Part shown: positions 1 to 9,445 of the stretch, piece after piece
How the letters are laid out: each line of letters opens with the position of its first letter
Numbering within the stretch: the stretch's first letter is position 1
NCBI RefSeq assembly: GCF_003076595.1
Contig: NZ_CP025785.1
Coordinates: 314,454 to 378,453, forward strand
DNA length: 64,000 nucleotides
Direction of reading: 5' to 3'
Source: Candidatus Borreliella tachyglossi
Lineage (GTDB): Bacteria > Spirochaetota > Spirochaetia > Borreliales > Borreliaceae
Program-made: the position numbers and the translations under genes
Notes under the pieces: generated by a model
What the model was told of the DNA's origin: nothing
The model's input: only the letters and a program-made list of their open reading frames with translations
Database searches by the model: none

Positions 1-617
1 TCATAAAATAACAAGGCATTGCTAAAATCGCCAAGAGAATAGCAATTTGCTCCTCTCAGCATAAAAAATTCAAAGTAACTCTCTCCCATAGTCTCAAGTC
101 TACTTAAATACTCCTTAGCTTCTAGCTGCTTATCAAGATCATAAACATACATAGTAGATAGAGCAAAAAGTGCTTCCTTAAAATCATCTTTAATGAAAAT
201 TGACTCTAAAAAAGAATCCTCAGCAAGAGTTAAATATTTCTCAATATTTTCTCTAATCTTTATTTCTTTAGATAAATTATAAGAAGAAACACCTATGTAA
301 AAATGAGACAAATGGTTATTTGAGCCATACTCCAAATTTTTATTAAAATACTCAATAGCGGATCCGTATTGACCAAGCTTCATAAGTTCAAGTCCAATTA
401 AACTGAAAAATCTAGACTTTTTATCAATAGAATTTACTATCTTTAATATATTTTTCTCTTCCCTATCAATAAATTCCTTATACACTGCAATTTTTTCTAA
501 AGAACCACCTCCTGCCACCTCTATCTCTCTTATTCTAAGTCCAAGGTTTACCTTCTCCTTAGATTCATCCCCACAAGAGCTAATTAAAAACAACAATACT
601 AGTATCAGTTTGCTCAT
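1..617 (-). CDS. TPR-containing lipoprotein, 3' part outside the window
   Basis: Translation of the minus strand from an ATG at 617 is open to the window edge, so the C-terminus is missing. The first 15 residues form a short lipoprotein signal ending in a lipobox-like ISSC, with Cys15 the likely lipidated residue. The rest is helical and carries TPR-like pairs, for example GQYGSAIEYFNKNLEYG and a later YSLGDFSNALLFY. It directly follows ftsZ with no gap (ftsZ stop at 618), so it is probably the last cotranscribed member of the division cluster. Position corresponds to BB0298 of B. burgdorferi as I recall it. A scaffold role in the periplasm is inference from TPR and lipid anchor only. Confidence 0.8.
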   Translation of the reverse strand, partial: MSKLILVLLFLISSCGDESKEKVNLGLRIREIEVAGGGSLEKIAVYKEFIDREEKNILKIVNSIDKKSRFFSLIGLELMKLGQYGSAIEYFNKNLEYGSNNHLSHFYIGVSSYNLSKEIKIRENIEKYLTLAEDSFLESIFIKDDFKEALFALSTMYVYDLDKQLEAKEYLSRLETMGESYFEFFMLRGANCYSLGDFSNALLFY

Positions 618-1814
618 TCAATCGTCACTGTTTTTTTTGTTTAAATTCCTAAGAAATGTTGGAACATCAATGTCATCTTCAAAATAATTAACATTTTTTG
701 ATTTTGCTATGAAATTATCATTTACTCCATAAGAACTTCCCGAAGCACCCTGACTTCCCGACATCAAACTATCGAATTCTTTTGAGCTTAAAGTATTGTT
801 TTCCACAGCACCAGACAAATCCTTATGCCTCTTAGAAGAAAACCCAGTAGCAACAACCGTAACATAAATCTCATCATCAAAATTTGAATTAATTGCATGT
901 CCATATATTACAGTAGCCTCATCATCAACACTAGCAGTAATTATTCCCATAATCTCTTCAAGCTCAAGTAATGAAAAATCCTCACCTCCAGTCACATTAA
1001 CCAGAAGCCCCTTAGAACCCTCAATTCTAACCTCTTCAAGCAAAGGATTACTAATAGCAGAAGTAGCTGCATCAACCGCCCTATTCTCGCCCTTACCATA
1101 ACCAATACCCATCAAAGCATCACCTTGTCCTTGCATAATACTCTTAACATCGGCGAAATCAATATTAACCTCTCCATGCTCAATAATAAGTCCAGCAATA
1201 CCTTGAACACCCATTCTTAAAACATCATCAGCTCGCTTAAAGGCATCCTTAATTGTAGTTCGCTTATCAACAACAGTTAAAAGCTTTTGGTTTGGAATAA
1301 TTATTAAAGTATCTACAGATTTGCGCAAATTATTTATTCCCTGTTCAGCAAGTCGCATTTTCTTAGGCCCCTCAAATTTAAAAGGCTTAGTAACAACTCC
1401 AACAGTTAAAATTCCAAGTTCTTTAGCTACCTGAGCAATTACAGGGGCAGCCCCTGTTCCAGTCCCCCCGCCCATTCCGGCAGTAATGAATACCATGTCA
1501 GCTCCTGCCAAATGGTTCTTAATAATATCAATGTCTTCCTCCGCCGCCGCTTGTCCAATCTCAGGTTTTCCACCAGCTCCAAGACCTGCAGTAACTTTAG
1601 TGCCAAGGGCAATCTTTATTGGAGCAATAGAAGTCTGAAGAGCCTGAAGATCCGTATTAGCTACAATAAATTCAACATCCCTTACTCCATATTCAATCAT
1701 ACGATTAACAGCATTGCTACCGCCACCGCCCGCACCAATTACCTTAAGAACTGTAGGATTTGTAGCAGAATCAAATCTCCTTGAATGACTATCAATAATA
1801 TTATAATCTTTCAT
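618..1814 (-). CDS. ftsZ: Cell division protein FtsZ
   Basis: Tubulin-like GTPase that polymerises into the division ring. The GTP-binding signature GGGTGTG lies at about residues 115-121, and the C-terminal conserved peptide for FtsA binding is visible as [11 protein letters not shown] near the end. The start is taken at 1814 because GGAGGA lies 6-7 nt upstream; the reading frame extends 15 codons further to 1859, but that extension overlaps ftsA and has no family counterpart. It follows ftsA by about 20 bp in the dcw-type operon. Length of 398 residues is normal. Certain identification. Confidence 0.97.
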   Translation of the reverse strand: MKDYNIIDSHSRRFDSATNPTVLKVIGAGGGGSNAVNRMIEYGVRDVEFIVANTDLQALQTSIAPIKIALGTKVTAGLGAGGKPEIGQAAAEEDIDIIKNHLAGADMVFITAGMGGGTGTGAAPVIAQVAKELGILTVGVVTKPFKFEGPKKMRLAEQGINNLRKSVDTLIIIPNQKLLTVVDKRTTIKDAFKRADDVLRMGVQGIAGLIIEHGEVNIDFADVKSIMQGQGDALMGIGYGKGENRAVDAATSAISNPLLEEVRIEGSKGLLVNVTGGEDFSLLELEEIMGIITASVDDEATVIYGHAINSNFDDEIYVTVVATGFSSKRHKDLSGAVENNTLSSKEFDSLMSGSQGASGSSYGVNDNFIAKSKNVNYFEDDIDVPTFLRNLNKKNSDD

Positions 1815-1834
1815 TAAATTTCCTCCATGACTAG

Positions 1835-3076
1835 TCAAAACCACTCTTTCAAAAACCAACCTTTCAATTTTGAAGATATTTTACCTTGTCTCTTAGATTT
1901 ATTATTTCCTTTCTTTAATTTATTGAATTTTTGCTGCTCATGCTTATAAAGAACAAGTCCAAGCGCTGAGGAAAATTTAGGATCAATATACTCTTCCCCA
2001 ACCCCACTAATATTCATTGGAAAACCTACTCTTGACGGATATTTAAAAATTTCTTCAGTCAAATTAGAAATCCCGGGAAATAAGGCTCCCCCACCAGTCA
2101 AAACAATACCCCCATTGATCTTATTATAAAGTCCCCTCTTCATTATTTCAGCTTTTATCATTTCAAAAATTTCACTCAATCTTGAATGAATGATTACAGT
2201 CAGCTCTCTTCGACTCTTCTCTTGAGGCGGTCTAGTTCCAAGATTAGGAATAATAACACTCTCCATTTGGCTCTCAAGCACAGATATGTGAGCAACACCC
2301 GTCGTTATTTTAATATTTTCAGCAACGTCCTCGGGAACTTTCCAAACCTGTGCAATATCAAGAGTTACTCTATTCGCACCGATTGGAATAACGCCCGTAT
2401 AATACGGAGAACCATCAACATAAAGAATTATGTCAGTTGTACCCTTACCCATGTCAACAAATAAAACTCCCATTTCTCTCTCTTCCTTAGATAAGGTAGC
2501 ATAAGATGACGCTAAACTTCCAAGCACAACTTCATCAACAGAAAATCCAGCACGATTTACACATCTAACCAAATTCTGACTTGAAGAGCTAGATCCTGTA
2601 ATAATGTGTACCTCACCTTCAAGACGTATTCCCATCATATCTATTGGATTTTTTATATGAGGAATTCCATCCACAATAAATTCCTGAGGAACTACATGCA
2701 AAATTTCTCTGTCCATCGGAATCACAATCGCCTTAGCAGCTTCAATAACACGCTCAACATCTTCATCGTCAATCTCTCTAGTCTTTGAATTTATTGCAAC
2801 AACCCCACGAGAATTAGTGCCCTCAATGCTACTACCTGACATAGAAACAGAAAGCGTGGCAATATCACATCCAGAAATAAGCTCAGCCGCCTCAATAGAA
2901 TTAGAGATTGAATCAAGTGCCGCCTCAATATTTATAAGGACTCCCTTTCTAACCCCCCTTGATACACTAGTGCCTATTCCAACTATTTCTAATTGATTAT
3001 TCAAATTTATCTCAGCCACAACAGTACAAATCTTTGAAGTTCCAACATCTAATCCCACTATCAAATTCCTAGACAC
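1835..3076 (-). CDS. ftsA: Cell division protein FtsA
   Basis: Actin-family ATPase that tethers FtsZ to the membrane. The N-terminal phosphate loop GLDVGTSK, the second phosphate motif [10 protein letters not shown] and the adenosine motif [10 protein letters not shown] are all present. The last residues ([11 protein letters not shown]) form the amphipathic membrane-targeting helix expected of FtsA. Translation starts at a GTG whose first base is the last base of the ftsQ stop codon, so the two are probably translationally coupled. 413 residues, normal length. Confidence 0.96.
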   Translation of the reverse strand: MSRNLIVGLDVGTSKICTVVAEINLNNQLEIVGIGTSVSRGVRKGVLINIEAALDSISNSIEAAELISGCDIATLSVSMSGSSIEGTNSRGVVAINSKTREIDDEDVERVIEAAKAIVIPMDREILHVVPQEFIVDGIPHIKNPIDMMGIRLEGEVHIITGSSSSSQNLVRCVNRAGFSVDEVVLGSLASSYATLSKEEREMGVLFVDMGKGTTDIILYVDGSPYYTGVIPIGANRVTLDIAQVWKVPEDVAENIKITTGVAHISVLESQMESVIIPNLGTRPPQEKSRRELTVIIHSRLSEIFEMIKAEIMKRGLYNKINGGIVLTGGGALFPGISNLTEEIFKYPSRVGFPMNISGVGEEYIDPKFSSALGLVLYKHEQQKFNKLKKGNNKSKRQGKISSKLKGWFLKEWF

Positions 3077-3834
3077 TAATTTTCTCCCAACAAAATAATA
3101 TCACCACTTCTTAAATCAACAGTATCAGATCTTCCCTTAAGTAAGTCAGTGATCATTAGCACCTTATGCATTGTACTTATTAAGCTAATATCAGTTGTTA
3201 TTAATATTTTATTATATATACTTTTCATATACAAAGTTATCTTGTAATCATAGAAATTCAACTTTAAAAAATTGATCTCTGATATTAAATTATACAAAGT
3301 ATTTTGATTTATTTTAATATAGTTAAGATTCTTTATAATAGCAAGCATTCTATCCTCTAAAAAATCACCCACTTCATTATCATTTAAATTTAGGCCACTA
3401 ATTATGGGCACATCATAGATTAAATCTTTACATTTTTCTAAAATTACACCATCTGAGGCAATAAAATAATAGATAAAATGCCCATCAATATTCTCATAGG
3501 CAACAGCAATAGGAAATCTCTTTTCAATATTAATGTTAATCCTATTAGGAAATTTAAGCTCTACCTTTACACTCCTTACTCTTACATCTTTCCTAATATT
3601 TGCCTCATAAGTCCTAACATCAACTTCATAATAATAAGTATTAGGCCTAATACCTGAAATATTTAGCATATCTTCCTTAGAGATATGAACATTATCATTA
3701 AAACTAATATATCTAATTAAAAAATAAGGTGAAATAAAAATAATAAAAACAATTTCGAGTAATATAAAAGAAATTATTATATACACATATATTATCAAAA
3801 ATTTTCTATAAATTACCATAGATTCAATTGCCAT
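3076..3834 (-). CDS. ftsQ: FtsQ/DivIB-type cell division protein
   Basis: Bitopic membrane protein of the divisome. It has a short cytoplasmic N-terminus, one hydrophobic helix at about residues 11-37, and a POTRA-like segment at about residues 40-112 ending in the family-typical KFPNRININIEKRFPIAVA, followed by the FtsQ beta domain. Similarity is weak, as usual for this family, but the position directly before ftsA-ftsZ and the topology support the call. GAGGAAG lies about 10 nt before the ATG. 252 residues. Confidence 0.87.
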   Translation of the reverse strand: MAIESMVIYRKFLIIYVYIIISFILLEIVFIIFISPYFLIRYISFNDNVHISKEDMLNISGIRPNTYYYEVDVRTYEANIRKDVRVRSVKVELKFPNRININIEKRFPIAVAYENIDGHFIYYFIASDGVILEKCKDLIYDVPIISGLNLNDNEVGDFLEDRMLAIIKNLNYIKINQNTLYNLISEINFLKLNFYDYKITLYMKSIYNKILITTDISLISTMHKVLMITDLLKGRSDTVDLRSGDIILLGEN

Positions 3835-3854
3835 GGCGATAAAACTTCCTCAGT

Positions 3855-4952
3855 CTACCCATCTTCGATATCCCTAGCTACATTTGAAATAAGTCCAGCA
3901 AGTGCCATTGTAACAACAATAGAAGAACCGCCAGATGAGAAGAATGGCAAATTTATCCCAGTGGGAGGTAAAAGTCCAACTGCAATTAAAATATTCATTA
4001 TAGCTTGAAGAAAAATTGTAAGACTCGCAATAAACGCAATAAAAAACTTAAATTTAGTCCTAGCTAAAGTAGCAACAAAATATCCAAGATAAAAAAATAA
4101 ACAAAATAACACAATCGCAAAACAAACCCCCAAAAACCCTAATTCCTCCCCAAGAACCGAAAAAACAAAATCAGAATTAGCCTCTGGAAGTCTACCAAGT
4201 TTTATTTCTCCCATTCCAAGACCCTTACCCCAAAGACCCCCGTTCTTTAAGGCATTAAGCGATGCAATTATTTGATATCCTTTCCCTGCAGGATCCTCAT
4301 AAGGATTTAAGAACGCGAAAATCCTAGCAACCCTATAAGGTTCAAACATTAAAAAAAGAATAGAGATTGGAAAAAATGTCAATAAAATAGAGAAAATATA
4401 TCCAAATGACATCTTAGAAACAAATAAAATAATAAAAAAAAGGATAGCGAAATAGATGGCTGTTGAATAATCATTTTGCAAAATTATGAGCAACCAAAAA
4501 CTACCAAAAACTACCATAGGTTTTATCCAATAAGAAATATTATTATCTGCCTTCAATCTAAACTTACTCAAATAACTTGCAAGATAAATCGTAAAAGATA
4601 CTTTAAAAATCTCTGATGGTTGAATGCTAATTCCCTTTAAAAAGATCCACCTTTTTGCTCCAGAAACGCTAGGAGAGAGAAAAGTTGCCAAAACTAAAGT
4701 AAAAGTTACAAGCAATATAATAGAAACTATATTTTTCAAAAAATCTAGAGAAATTCTTTCAAAAAACAGAAATACAATAAAGCTAAAAAAAAGATATTTA
4801 AGACGCATCAAAAATAAAAAATTGGGATTTCCCGTAAGCTCCAGGCTTAAAAAAAATGAAGATGTATAAAACACAACAAGACCAAAAGAAACGAGCATCC
4901 ATAAAATAAGTAAATAATAATTTCTAAGTGAACCTTTCTGTATAAACAACAT
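3855..4952 (-). CDS. ftsW: SEDS-family division glycosyltransferase FtsW
   Basis: Polytopic membrane protein with about ten hydrophobic segments, expected to polymerise lipid II at the septum with a cognate class B PBP. Family hallmarks are visible: GAKRWIFLKGISIQPSE, DYSTAIYF, the loop with YRVARIFAFLNPYEDP...GYQ, and PEANSDFVFSVLGEELGF followed by GINLPFFSSGGSS. FtsW rather than RodA is chosen for its place between mraY and ftsQ. 365 residues. No partner ftsI lies next to it. Confidence 0.94.
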   Translation of the reverse strand: MLFIQKGSLRNYYLLILWMLVSFGLVVFYTSSFFLSLELTGNPNFLFLMRLKYLFFSFIVFLFFERISLDFLKNIVSIILLVTFTLVLATFLSPSVSGAKRWIFLKGISIQPSEIFKVSFTIYLASYLSKFRLKADNNISYWIKPMVVFGSFWLLIILQNDYSTAIYFAILFFIILFVSKMSFGYIFSILLTFFPISILFLMFEPYRVARIFAFLNPYEDPAGKGYQIIASLNALKNGGLWGKGLGMGEIKLGRLPEANSDFVFSVLGEELGFLGVCFAIVLFCLFFYLGYFVATLARTKFKFFIAFIASLTIFLQAIMNILIAVGLLPPTGINLPFFSSGGSSIVVTMALAGLISNVARDIEDG

Positions 4953-4967
4953 AAAATCAATCTAAGC

Positions 4968-6023
4968 TTATCTAATCTTTAGAGTACTTAGAGCAATTAT
5001 AGCAAATATTAAACCCATTATCCAAAACCTAATAACAACCTGCATCTCAGACCACCCAAGCTCCTCAAAATGATGATGAAGTGGTGCCATTCTAAATACT
5101 CTTCTTTTGGTTCTCCTATAAACTGCAACTTGAATAATTACAGACAAAGTCTCAATAACAAAAACCCCTGCAAGAATTGCAAAAAGGATCTCACTTTTCA
5201 AGATTAAAGCTACCATTCCAAGAATTGCCCCAATAGACAGACTACCAGTATCTCCCATCATTATTTTAGCAGGATAAGCATTAAACCATAAAAATCCAAA
5301 ACTACCCCCCAGTAAAGCTCCAAGAAATATTACAAGTTCTTCAGAACCTTTAACATTTGGAATATCCAAATAAGATGCAAAATCAGCTCTACTAGTCAGA
5401 TATGCAATTATTACTAAAGCACCTGTTACAACAATACTAAGCCCAATAGCAAGTCCATCAAGTCCATCTGTTAAATTAAAAGAATTAGATGCAGATATCA
5501 AAACGAACATTCCAAATGGGATATACAAAAATCCCAAATCTAATTTAAAAGATTTAATAAATGGAAAATAAATCACACTCACGTGTTCACTTCCAAAATA
5601 ATACAGCATGCTGACTGAAATAAAAGAAAATAATATTTGTCCATAGACCTTAATCCAAGGATGAAGCCCATCTGAATTTTTTCTCTTTATTTTCAGAAAA
5701 TCGTCCATAAAGCCTAAACATGCAAAACTAAGCATCACAAAAGTCATTATTAAAAAGTAAACATTTGAAGGATGAATCCAGAAAAATAAAGAGACTAAAA
5801 CACAAAAAAAAATAAGAATACCCCCCATAGTAGGAACTCCCACTTTCTCATTTAAATGACGCTTTGGTCCATCTTCTCTTAAAATTTGATCTAGCTTTAG
5901 TTTCTTAAGTCTTAAGATAATAAAGGGCCCAACAATTAAAGCAAGCAAAAATGCAAAAACAGTAGCATAAGCAGCTCTAAAAGTAATATATTTCAACAAT
6001 CTAAGCCCTACAAGATAAAACAT
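4968..6023 (-). CDS. mraY: Phospho-MurNAc-pentapeptide transferase MraY
   Basis: Integral membrane enzyme that transfers phospho-MurNAc-pentapeptide from UDP to undecaprenyl phosphate, giving lipid I. Diagnostic motifs are present in order: EDGPKRHLNEKVGVPTMGG, the Asp-rich GFMDDFLKIKRKNSDGL, NLTDGLDGLA, GDTGSLSIG and the histidine loop MAPLHHHFEELGWSE. About ten membrane helices; 351 residues, normal. It sits between murF and ftsW with short gaps. Confidence 0.97.
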   Translation of the reverse strand: MFYLVGLRLLKYITFRAAYATVFAFLLALIVGPFIILRLKKLKLDQILREDGPKRHLNEKVGVPTMGGILIFFCVLVSLFFWIHPSNVYFLIMTFVMLSFACLGFMDDFLKIKRKNSDGLHPWIKVYGQILFSFISVSMLYYFGSEHVSVIYFPFIKSFKLDLGFLYIPFGMFVLISASNSFNLTDGLDGLAIGLSIVVTGALVIIAYLTSRADFASYLDIPNVKGSEELVIFLGALLGGSFGFLWFNAYPAKIMMGDTGSLSIGAILGMVALILKSEILFAILAGVFVIETLSVIIQVAVYRRTKRRVFRMAPLHHHFEELGWSEMQVVIRFWIMGLIFAIIALSTLKIR

Positions 6024-6032
6024 AAAACTCTG

Positions 6033-7430
6033 TTAATCCTTAATATAGCTAAGGATCCGCTCAAGTCTATTTGACCTTGACCCTTTAATAGCAATAAAAC
6101 ACTGAGATTCCAAATTTTTAACAAAACAATCAATAAAGTCTTCAAAATTATTGAAATAATATAAATTATTCAAAGTTAAATTCTCAAGTCTCTTTATCTC
6201 TTGAAATTCTTCACCAATTAAAAAGACTTTATCAAAATCCATTAAAATAATTTCCTGCATTACTGTTTTATGAGTTTTGTATGAAAAATTTCCAAGCTCT
6301 TTAAAAGAACCAAGAATAATAAATTTTTTACCCTTAATATCAAGATCCAGAACCATCTCCTTTAAAGCCATAAAAGAACCTAAATTGCCATTATAAGAAT
6401 CATTTAATACCAAATAATCCTTTAGCCTGATAAGCTCTGCCCTACCTTTTTGAAAATCAGCCTTCATAAGTCCTTGTCTGATCTCATTTTCACTCAGTCC
6501 AAGCAATATAGCTAAATTGATGCAAGATATTGCATTTAAAATATTATGTCTACCGGGCAACAAAATAGAATAATTGCATCCTTTATAAGTAAAATCATAA
6601 AAAAATTTCTCATTAAGCAGTGAAAATGATCTAATTTGCAGTCTACCAAAATCAAAATAGGAAATATTAATTCCTGGACTCCTGGAATTGGCTATTTCTC
6701 TCAAATTAGAATGATAAGGACAAGTATCATTTAAGATTACTATCTGCGTATCTTTAGTAATTATTTTACCCTTCTCAGAGGCAACAATTTCTAGATTCTC
6801 AAAAGCCTGCATGTGTGCATAACTTATATTTGTAATAATAACAATCTCAGGATGCAATATTTCAGAAAGGAGACTCATCTCTCCAATATAACTAATTCCA
6901 ACCTCAAAAACAGCATATTCTTCATCACCCTCAGCTCTGAGAATGCTAAGAGGAAGTCCAATGTCTGAATTTAAATTTCCCCAAGTCTTGTAAGTCTTGT
7001 ATCTTTCTGACAATATACTGTAAAGCATCTCTTTTGTTGTAGTCTTACCATTGCTGCCAGTAACAGCTATACGTTTGTAATTTGTTCTTTTAATAAAGTT
7101 TGCTGCCAATTTTTGAAGAAGAAGAATCACATCACTAGCAAGCAAAAAAACCAAATCGTCATTCTTGTCTAAATACTCAACACATAAAGTCTCATAATCC
7201 TTAGAGCACGCAAAACATTTAACGCCAACATTAATTAAATCTTCAACAAAAGAAAATCCATCTACTCTATCTCCCTTGTGCGCAAAATAAAGACTAGAGC
7301 TACTATTCTCTGTACTTACTTCACGACTATCCAGAGTATAAAATGACACGACCCTTTGCATACTATTTGAATGACCAACAAATTTAATATCGTCTAAAGA
7401 ATTTAAAATGTCTTCAATCTTTATATGCAC
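6033..7430 (-). CDS. murF: UDP-MurNAc-tripeptide-D-Ala-D-Ala ligase MurF
   Basis: Cytoplasmic Mur ligase that adds D-Ala-D-Ala to the UDP-MurNAc-tripeptide, the last soluble precursor step. The ATP loop TGSNGKTTTKEM is at about residue 123, followed by Mur ligase central-domain motifs such as FEVGISYIGEM and NISYAHM. Later come GRHNILNA and LNDSYNGN. MurF rather than MurE is chosen from the KTTTKEM signature, the SYNGNLGSF segment and synteny with mraY. 465 residues. Confidence 0.94.
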   Translation of the reverse strand: MHIKIEDILNSLDDIKFVGHSNSMQRVVSFYTLDSREVSTENSSSSLYFAHKGDRVDGFSFVEDLINVGVKCFACSKDYETLCVEYLDKNDDLVFLLASDVILLLQKLAANFIKRTNYKRIAVTGSNGKTTTKEMLYSILSERYKTYKTWGNLNSDIGLPLSILRAEGDEEYAVFEVGISYIGEMSLLSEILHPEIVIITNISYAHMQAFENLEIVASEKGKIITKDTQIVILNDTCPYHSNLREIANSRSPGINISYFDFGRLQIRSFSLLNEKFFYDFTYKGCNYSILLPGRHNILNAISCINLAILLGLSENEIRQGLMKADFQKGRAELIRLKDYLVLNDSYNGNLGSFMALKEMVLDLDIKGKKFIILGSFKELGNFSYKTHKTVMQEIILMDFDKVFLIGEEFQEIKRLENLTLNNLYYFNNFEDFIDCFVKNLESQCFIAIKGSRSNRLERILSYIKD

Positions 7431-7451
7431 TATATACCCCGTTTAAAGATT

Positions 7452-7733
7452 CTAGTATTCAATAACATTTATATCTTTATTACTCTTTTTCTCTAAATTT
7501 AAATAATTCCGATTAAGCTCTTCTATTCTCTCGATATCTTGTAGTTCATATATTATAGTTAATAATCTGAGATTTTCATCAATAATATTGTCTTGGTCAT
7601 TATTTAAAGCCTCAAACTCACGCAACTTGACAACATATCTAAAATTAAGATAGATATTTAGACATATCACAATTGTTAAGATCAAAATTAATACATTGTA
7701 TAATTTAACTTTAACTATTCCTATTTTGCCCAT
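7452..7733 (-). CDS. ftsL: Small bitopic FtsL-like division protein
   Basis: 93 residues with the FtsL plan: short basic N-terminus, one transmembrane helix at about residues 11-30, then a predicted coiled coil containing NLRLLTIIYELQDIERIEEL. The reading frame overlaps the end of rsmH by 13 bp, and rsmH-ftsL is the standard dcw order. FtsL family sequence is poorly conserved, so the call rests on size, topology and position. It would link FtsQ-type and FtsW-type divisome proteins in the periplasm. Confidence 0.7.
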   Translation of the reverse strand: MGKIGIVKVKLYNVLILILTIVICLNIYLNFRYVVKLREFEALNNDQDNIIDENLRLLTIIYELQDIERIEELNRNYLNLEKKSNKDINVIEY

Positions 7734-8608
7734 CTATTTTTTATAGCTCTAAGCTTAGCACTTCTTGATGCATTATTACATCTCTTTTCTTTAAGACTTG
7801 GAATTATAGGTTTCTTAGTCAATACACAATATGAATCTTTATCCAAACTTTTAAAATATTCTTTTACAATCTTATCTTCCAATGAATGGAATGTAATGAT
7901 CGCTAAAACTCCACCTTCTGCTAAACTTTCTACCCATAATGGCAAACTTCTCCTTAATCGAAAAAGTTCATCATTGACATAAATCCTTAATGCCTGAAAG
8001 GTTTTAGTCGCTGGGTTTATTTTAAGTCTTACCCTAGGATAAGCTTTATTAATTATATTTCGAAGCTCTCCCGTAGTGCTTATTTTTTGAGTTTCCCTAT
8101 ATTCAAGAATAGATTTTACAATTCTTCTAGAATAATGTTCACCACCAAACTCATAGATTAAATTCTCAAGCCTTTCTCTACTGAAATCATTTACAACCTC
8201 ATAAGCACTAATACCCCCCGAATCAGGATTAAGCCTCATATCTAGTCTCTCATCTTCAAGAAGCGAAAATCCCCTACCACTCATCTTGTAATGAAACATA
8301 GAAATACCAAGATCAGCTAAAATAAAATTAGGCTTGGTAGATAACGGACATTCACTAAAAAAATCATCAAACCAAGCATTAAAATATGAAATCCTATCTC
8401 TAAATTCTACAAGAGATTCTTTTGCTCTGCTTAAAATAATATCATCCCTTTCAATTCCAATTACATTTATATTTTCATACTTTCTCAGTATCGCACCTGA
8501 ATGACCACCCTCTCCAAGGGTACAATCAATGAAAACAAAATTATTATTTACATATACACTCTCTAGGAAATTAATAATTTCACCAAGAAGCACAGGAGTA
8601 TGGAACAT
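7721..8608 (-). CDS. rsmH: 16S rRNA (cytosine1402-N4)-methyltransferase RsmH (MraW)
   Basis: SAM-dependent methyltransferase acting on 16S rRNA C1402. The N-terminal FHTPVLLGEI, the SAM loop DCTLGEGGHSGAIL, ADLGISMFHY, the segment NPATKTFQALRIYVNDEL and LAIITFHSLEDKIVKEYF are all typical. The ATG at 8608 is favoured because it places FHTPVLL at the N-terminus. A TTG at 8620, four codons upstream and overlapping the preceding gene, is the alternative. It opens the condensed dcw block. Confidence 0.95.
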   Translation of the reverse strand: MFHTPVLLGEIINFLESVYVNNNFVFIDCTLGEGGHSGAILRKYENINVIGIERDDIILSRAKESLVEFRDRISYFNAWFDDFFSECPLSTKPNFILADLGISMFHYKMSGRGFSLLEDERLDMRLNPDSGGISAYEVVNDFSRERLENLIYEFGGEHYSRRIVKSILEYRETQKISTTGELRNIINKAYPRVRLKINPATKTFQALRIYVNDELFRLRRSLPLWVESLAEGGVLAIITFHSLEDKIVKEYFKSLDKDSYCVLTKKPIIPSLKEKRCNNASRSAKLRAIKNRWAK

Positions 8609-8612
8609 AACG

Positions 8613-9443
8613 CTACCCAAGCGTAAACCTGTAAATTAAGTTATTCTCAGTCTCATAAACATCTCCATACCTGATCTTAATTTCATTCCTGCCCTTAGTA
8701 AACTTAAGATTATTTATCTCAATATTCCCATCATTTCTTTTTATATTAAGAAAATTTAAATTATAATTTTTGCCCCCAGATACAACATATGAATTATCAT
8801 CTAAAGATATGCTTTGAAAATCCGATCGAAAAACACTCCTATTATTTAAAAACACTTCAAAGTAATAAATACCCTTAAGCGACCTTGAAGTGCTGTTATC
8901 CTTTTTCAAAAAGCTCAAAACAAGACCATAATTATCAAACTCCACATCTAAATTTAAATCCCTATGTAACTCAAGAACTGCATCATCTTTACCCCTCAAA
9001 AGAATATCCTTCAAGGAAAGATAAGAATTGACATTTAAATTGCCTCTGTTCTTTATTACAAATAAAGGATTAATGATTTGCTCTTTATGCTGATCAACAA
9101 CTACTATATCAAAAATTTTACTATCATCATTTAAAAAAATTTTTTCATTCTTATAAACAAAATCACCAAAAAATTCAACATTAAGTCTCAAATCGCTATC
9201 AAAAATAATTAAAACACTCCTGTCATGCTCTCTCACCTTACTTTTGGAATACAAAATTTTATAATTATTTGAAAAAATAGAAACACTTGTACTCAAAGCT
9301 TTTAATCTTATACCAAGACTTAAAACATCTTCCTTCAATTCCCCAAAATCACCAACTAAATCAAACTTCTCACCATTTCTGAACTCTAAAAACGAATATA
9401 AATTAGCAAAAGTAGAAAGAAGAATAAAAATAATTATCATCAC
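8613..9443 (-). CDS. Exported protein of unknown function
   Basis: I do not recognise this 276-residue protein. The first about 18 residues (MMIIIFILLSTFANLYSF) are an uncleaved anchor or signal peptide with no lipobox cysteine. The remainder alternates short beta-like stretches, suggesting a beta-rich periplasmic domain. It lies between another membrane-anchored unknown protein and rsmH, with its stop at about the rsmH start, so it belongs to the same transcript. A role in envelope or division is only a guess from context. Confidence 0.8.
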   Translation of the reverse strand: MMIIIFILLSTFANLYSFLEFRNGEKFDLVGDFGELKEDVLSLGIRLKALSTSVSIFSNNYKILYSKSKVREHDRSVLIIFDSDLRLNVEFFGDFVYKNEKIFLNDDSKIFDIVVVDQHKEQIINPLFVIKNRGNLNVNSYLSLKDILLRGKDDAVLELHRDLNLDVEFDNYGLVLSFLKKDNSTSRSLKGIYYFEVFLNNRSVFRSDFQSISLDDNSYVVSGGKNYNLNFLNIKRNDGNIEINNLKFTKGRNEIKIRYGDVYETENNLIYRFTLG

Positions 9444-9445
9444 AA

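Noticed and set aside
1512-1784. Plus-strand ORF opposite ftsZ
   Set aside because: Antisense shadow of a conserved gene; no RBS and no recognisable domain.
1815-1859. N-terminal extension of FtsZ
   Set aside because: Overlaps ftsA and lies upstream of a perfect GGAGGA and ATG.
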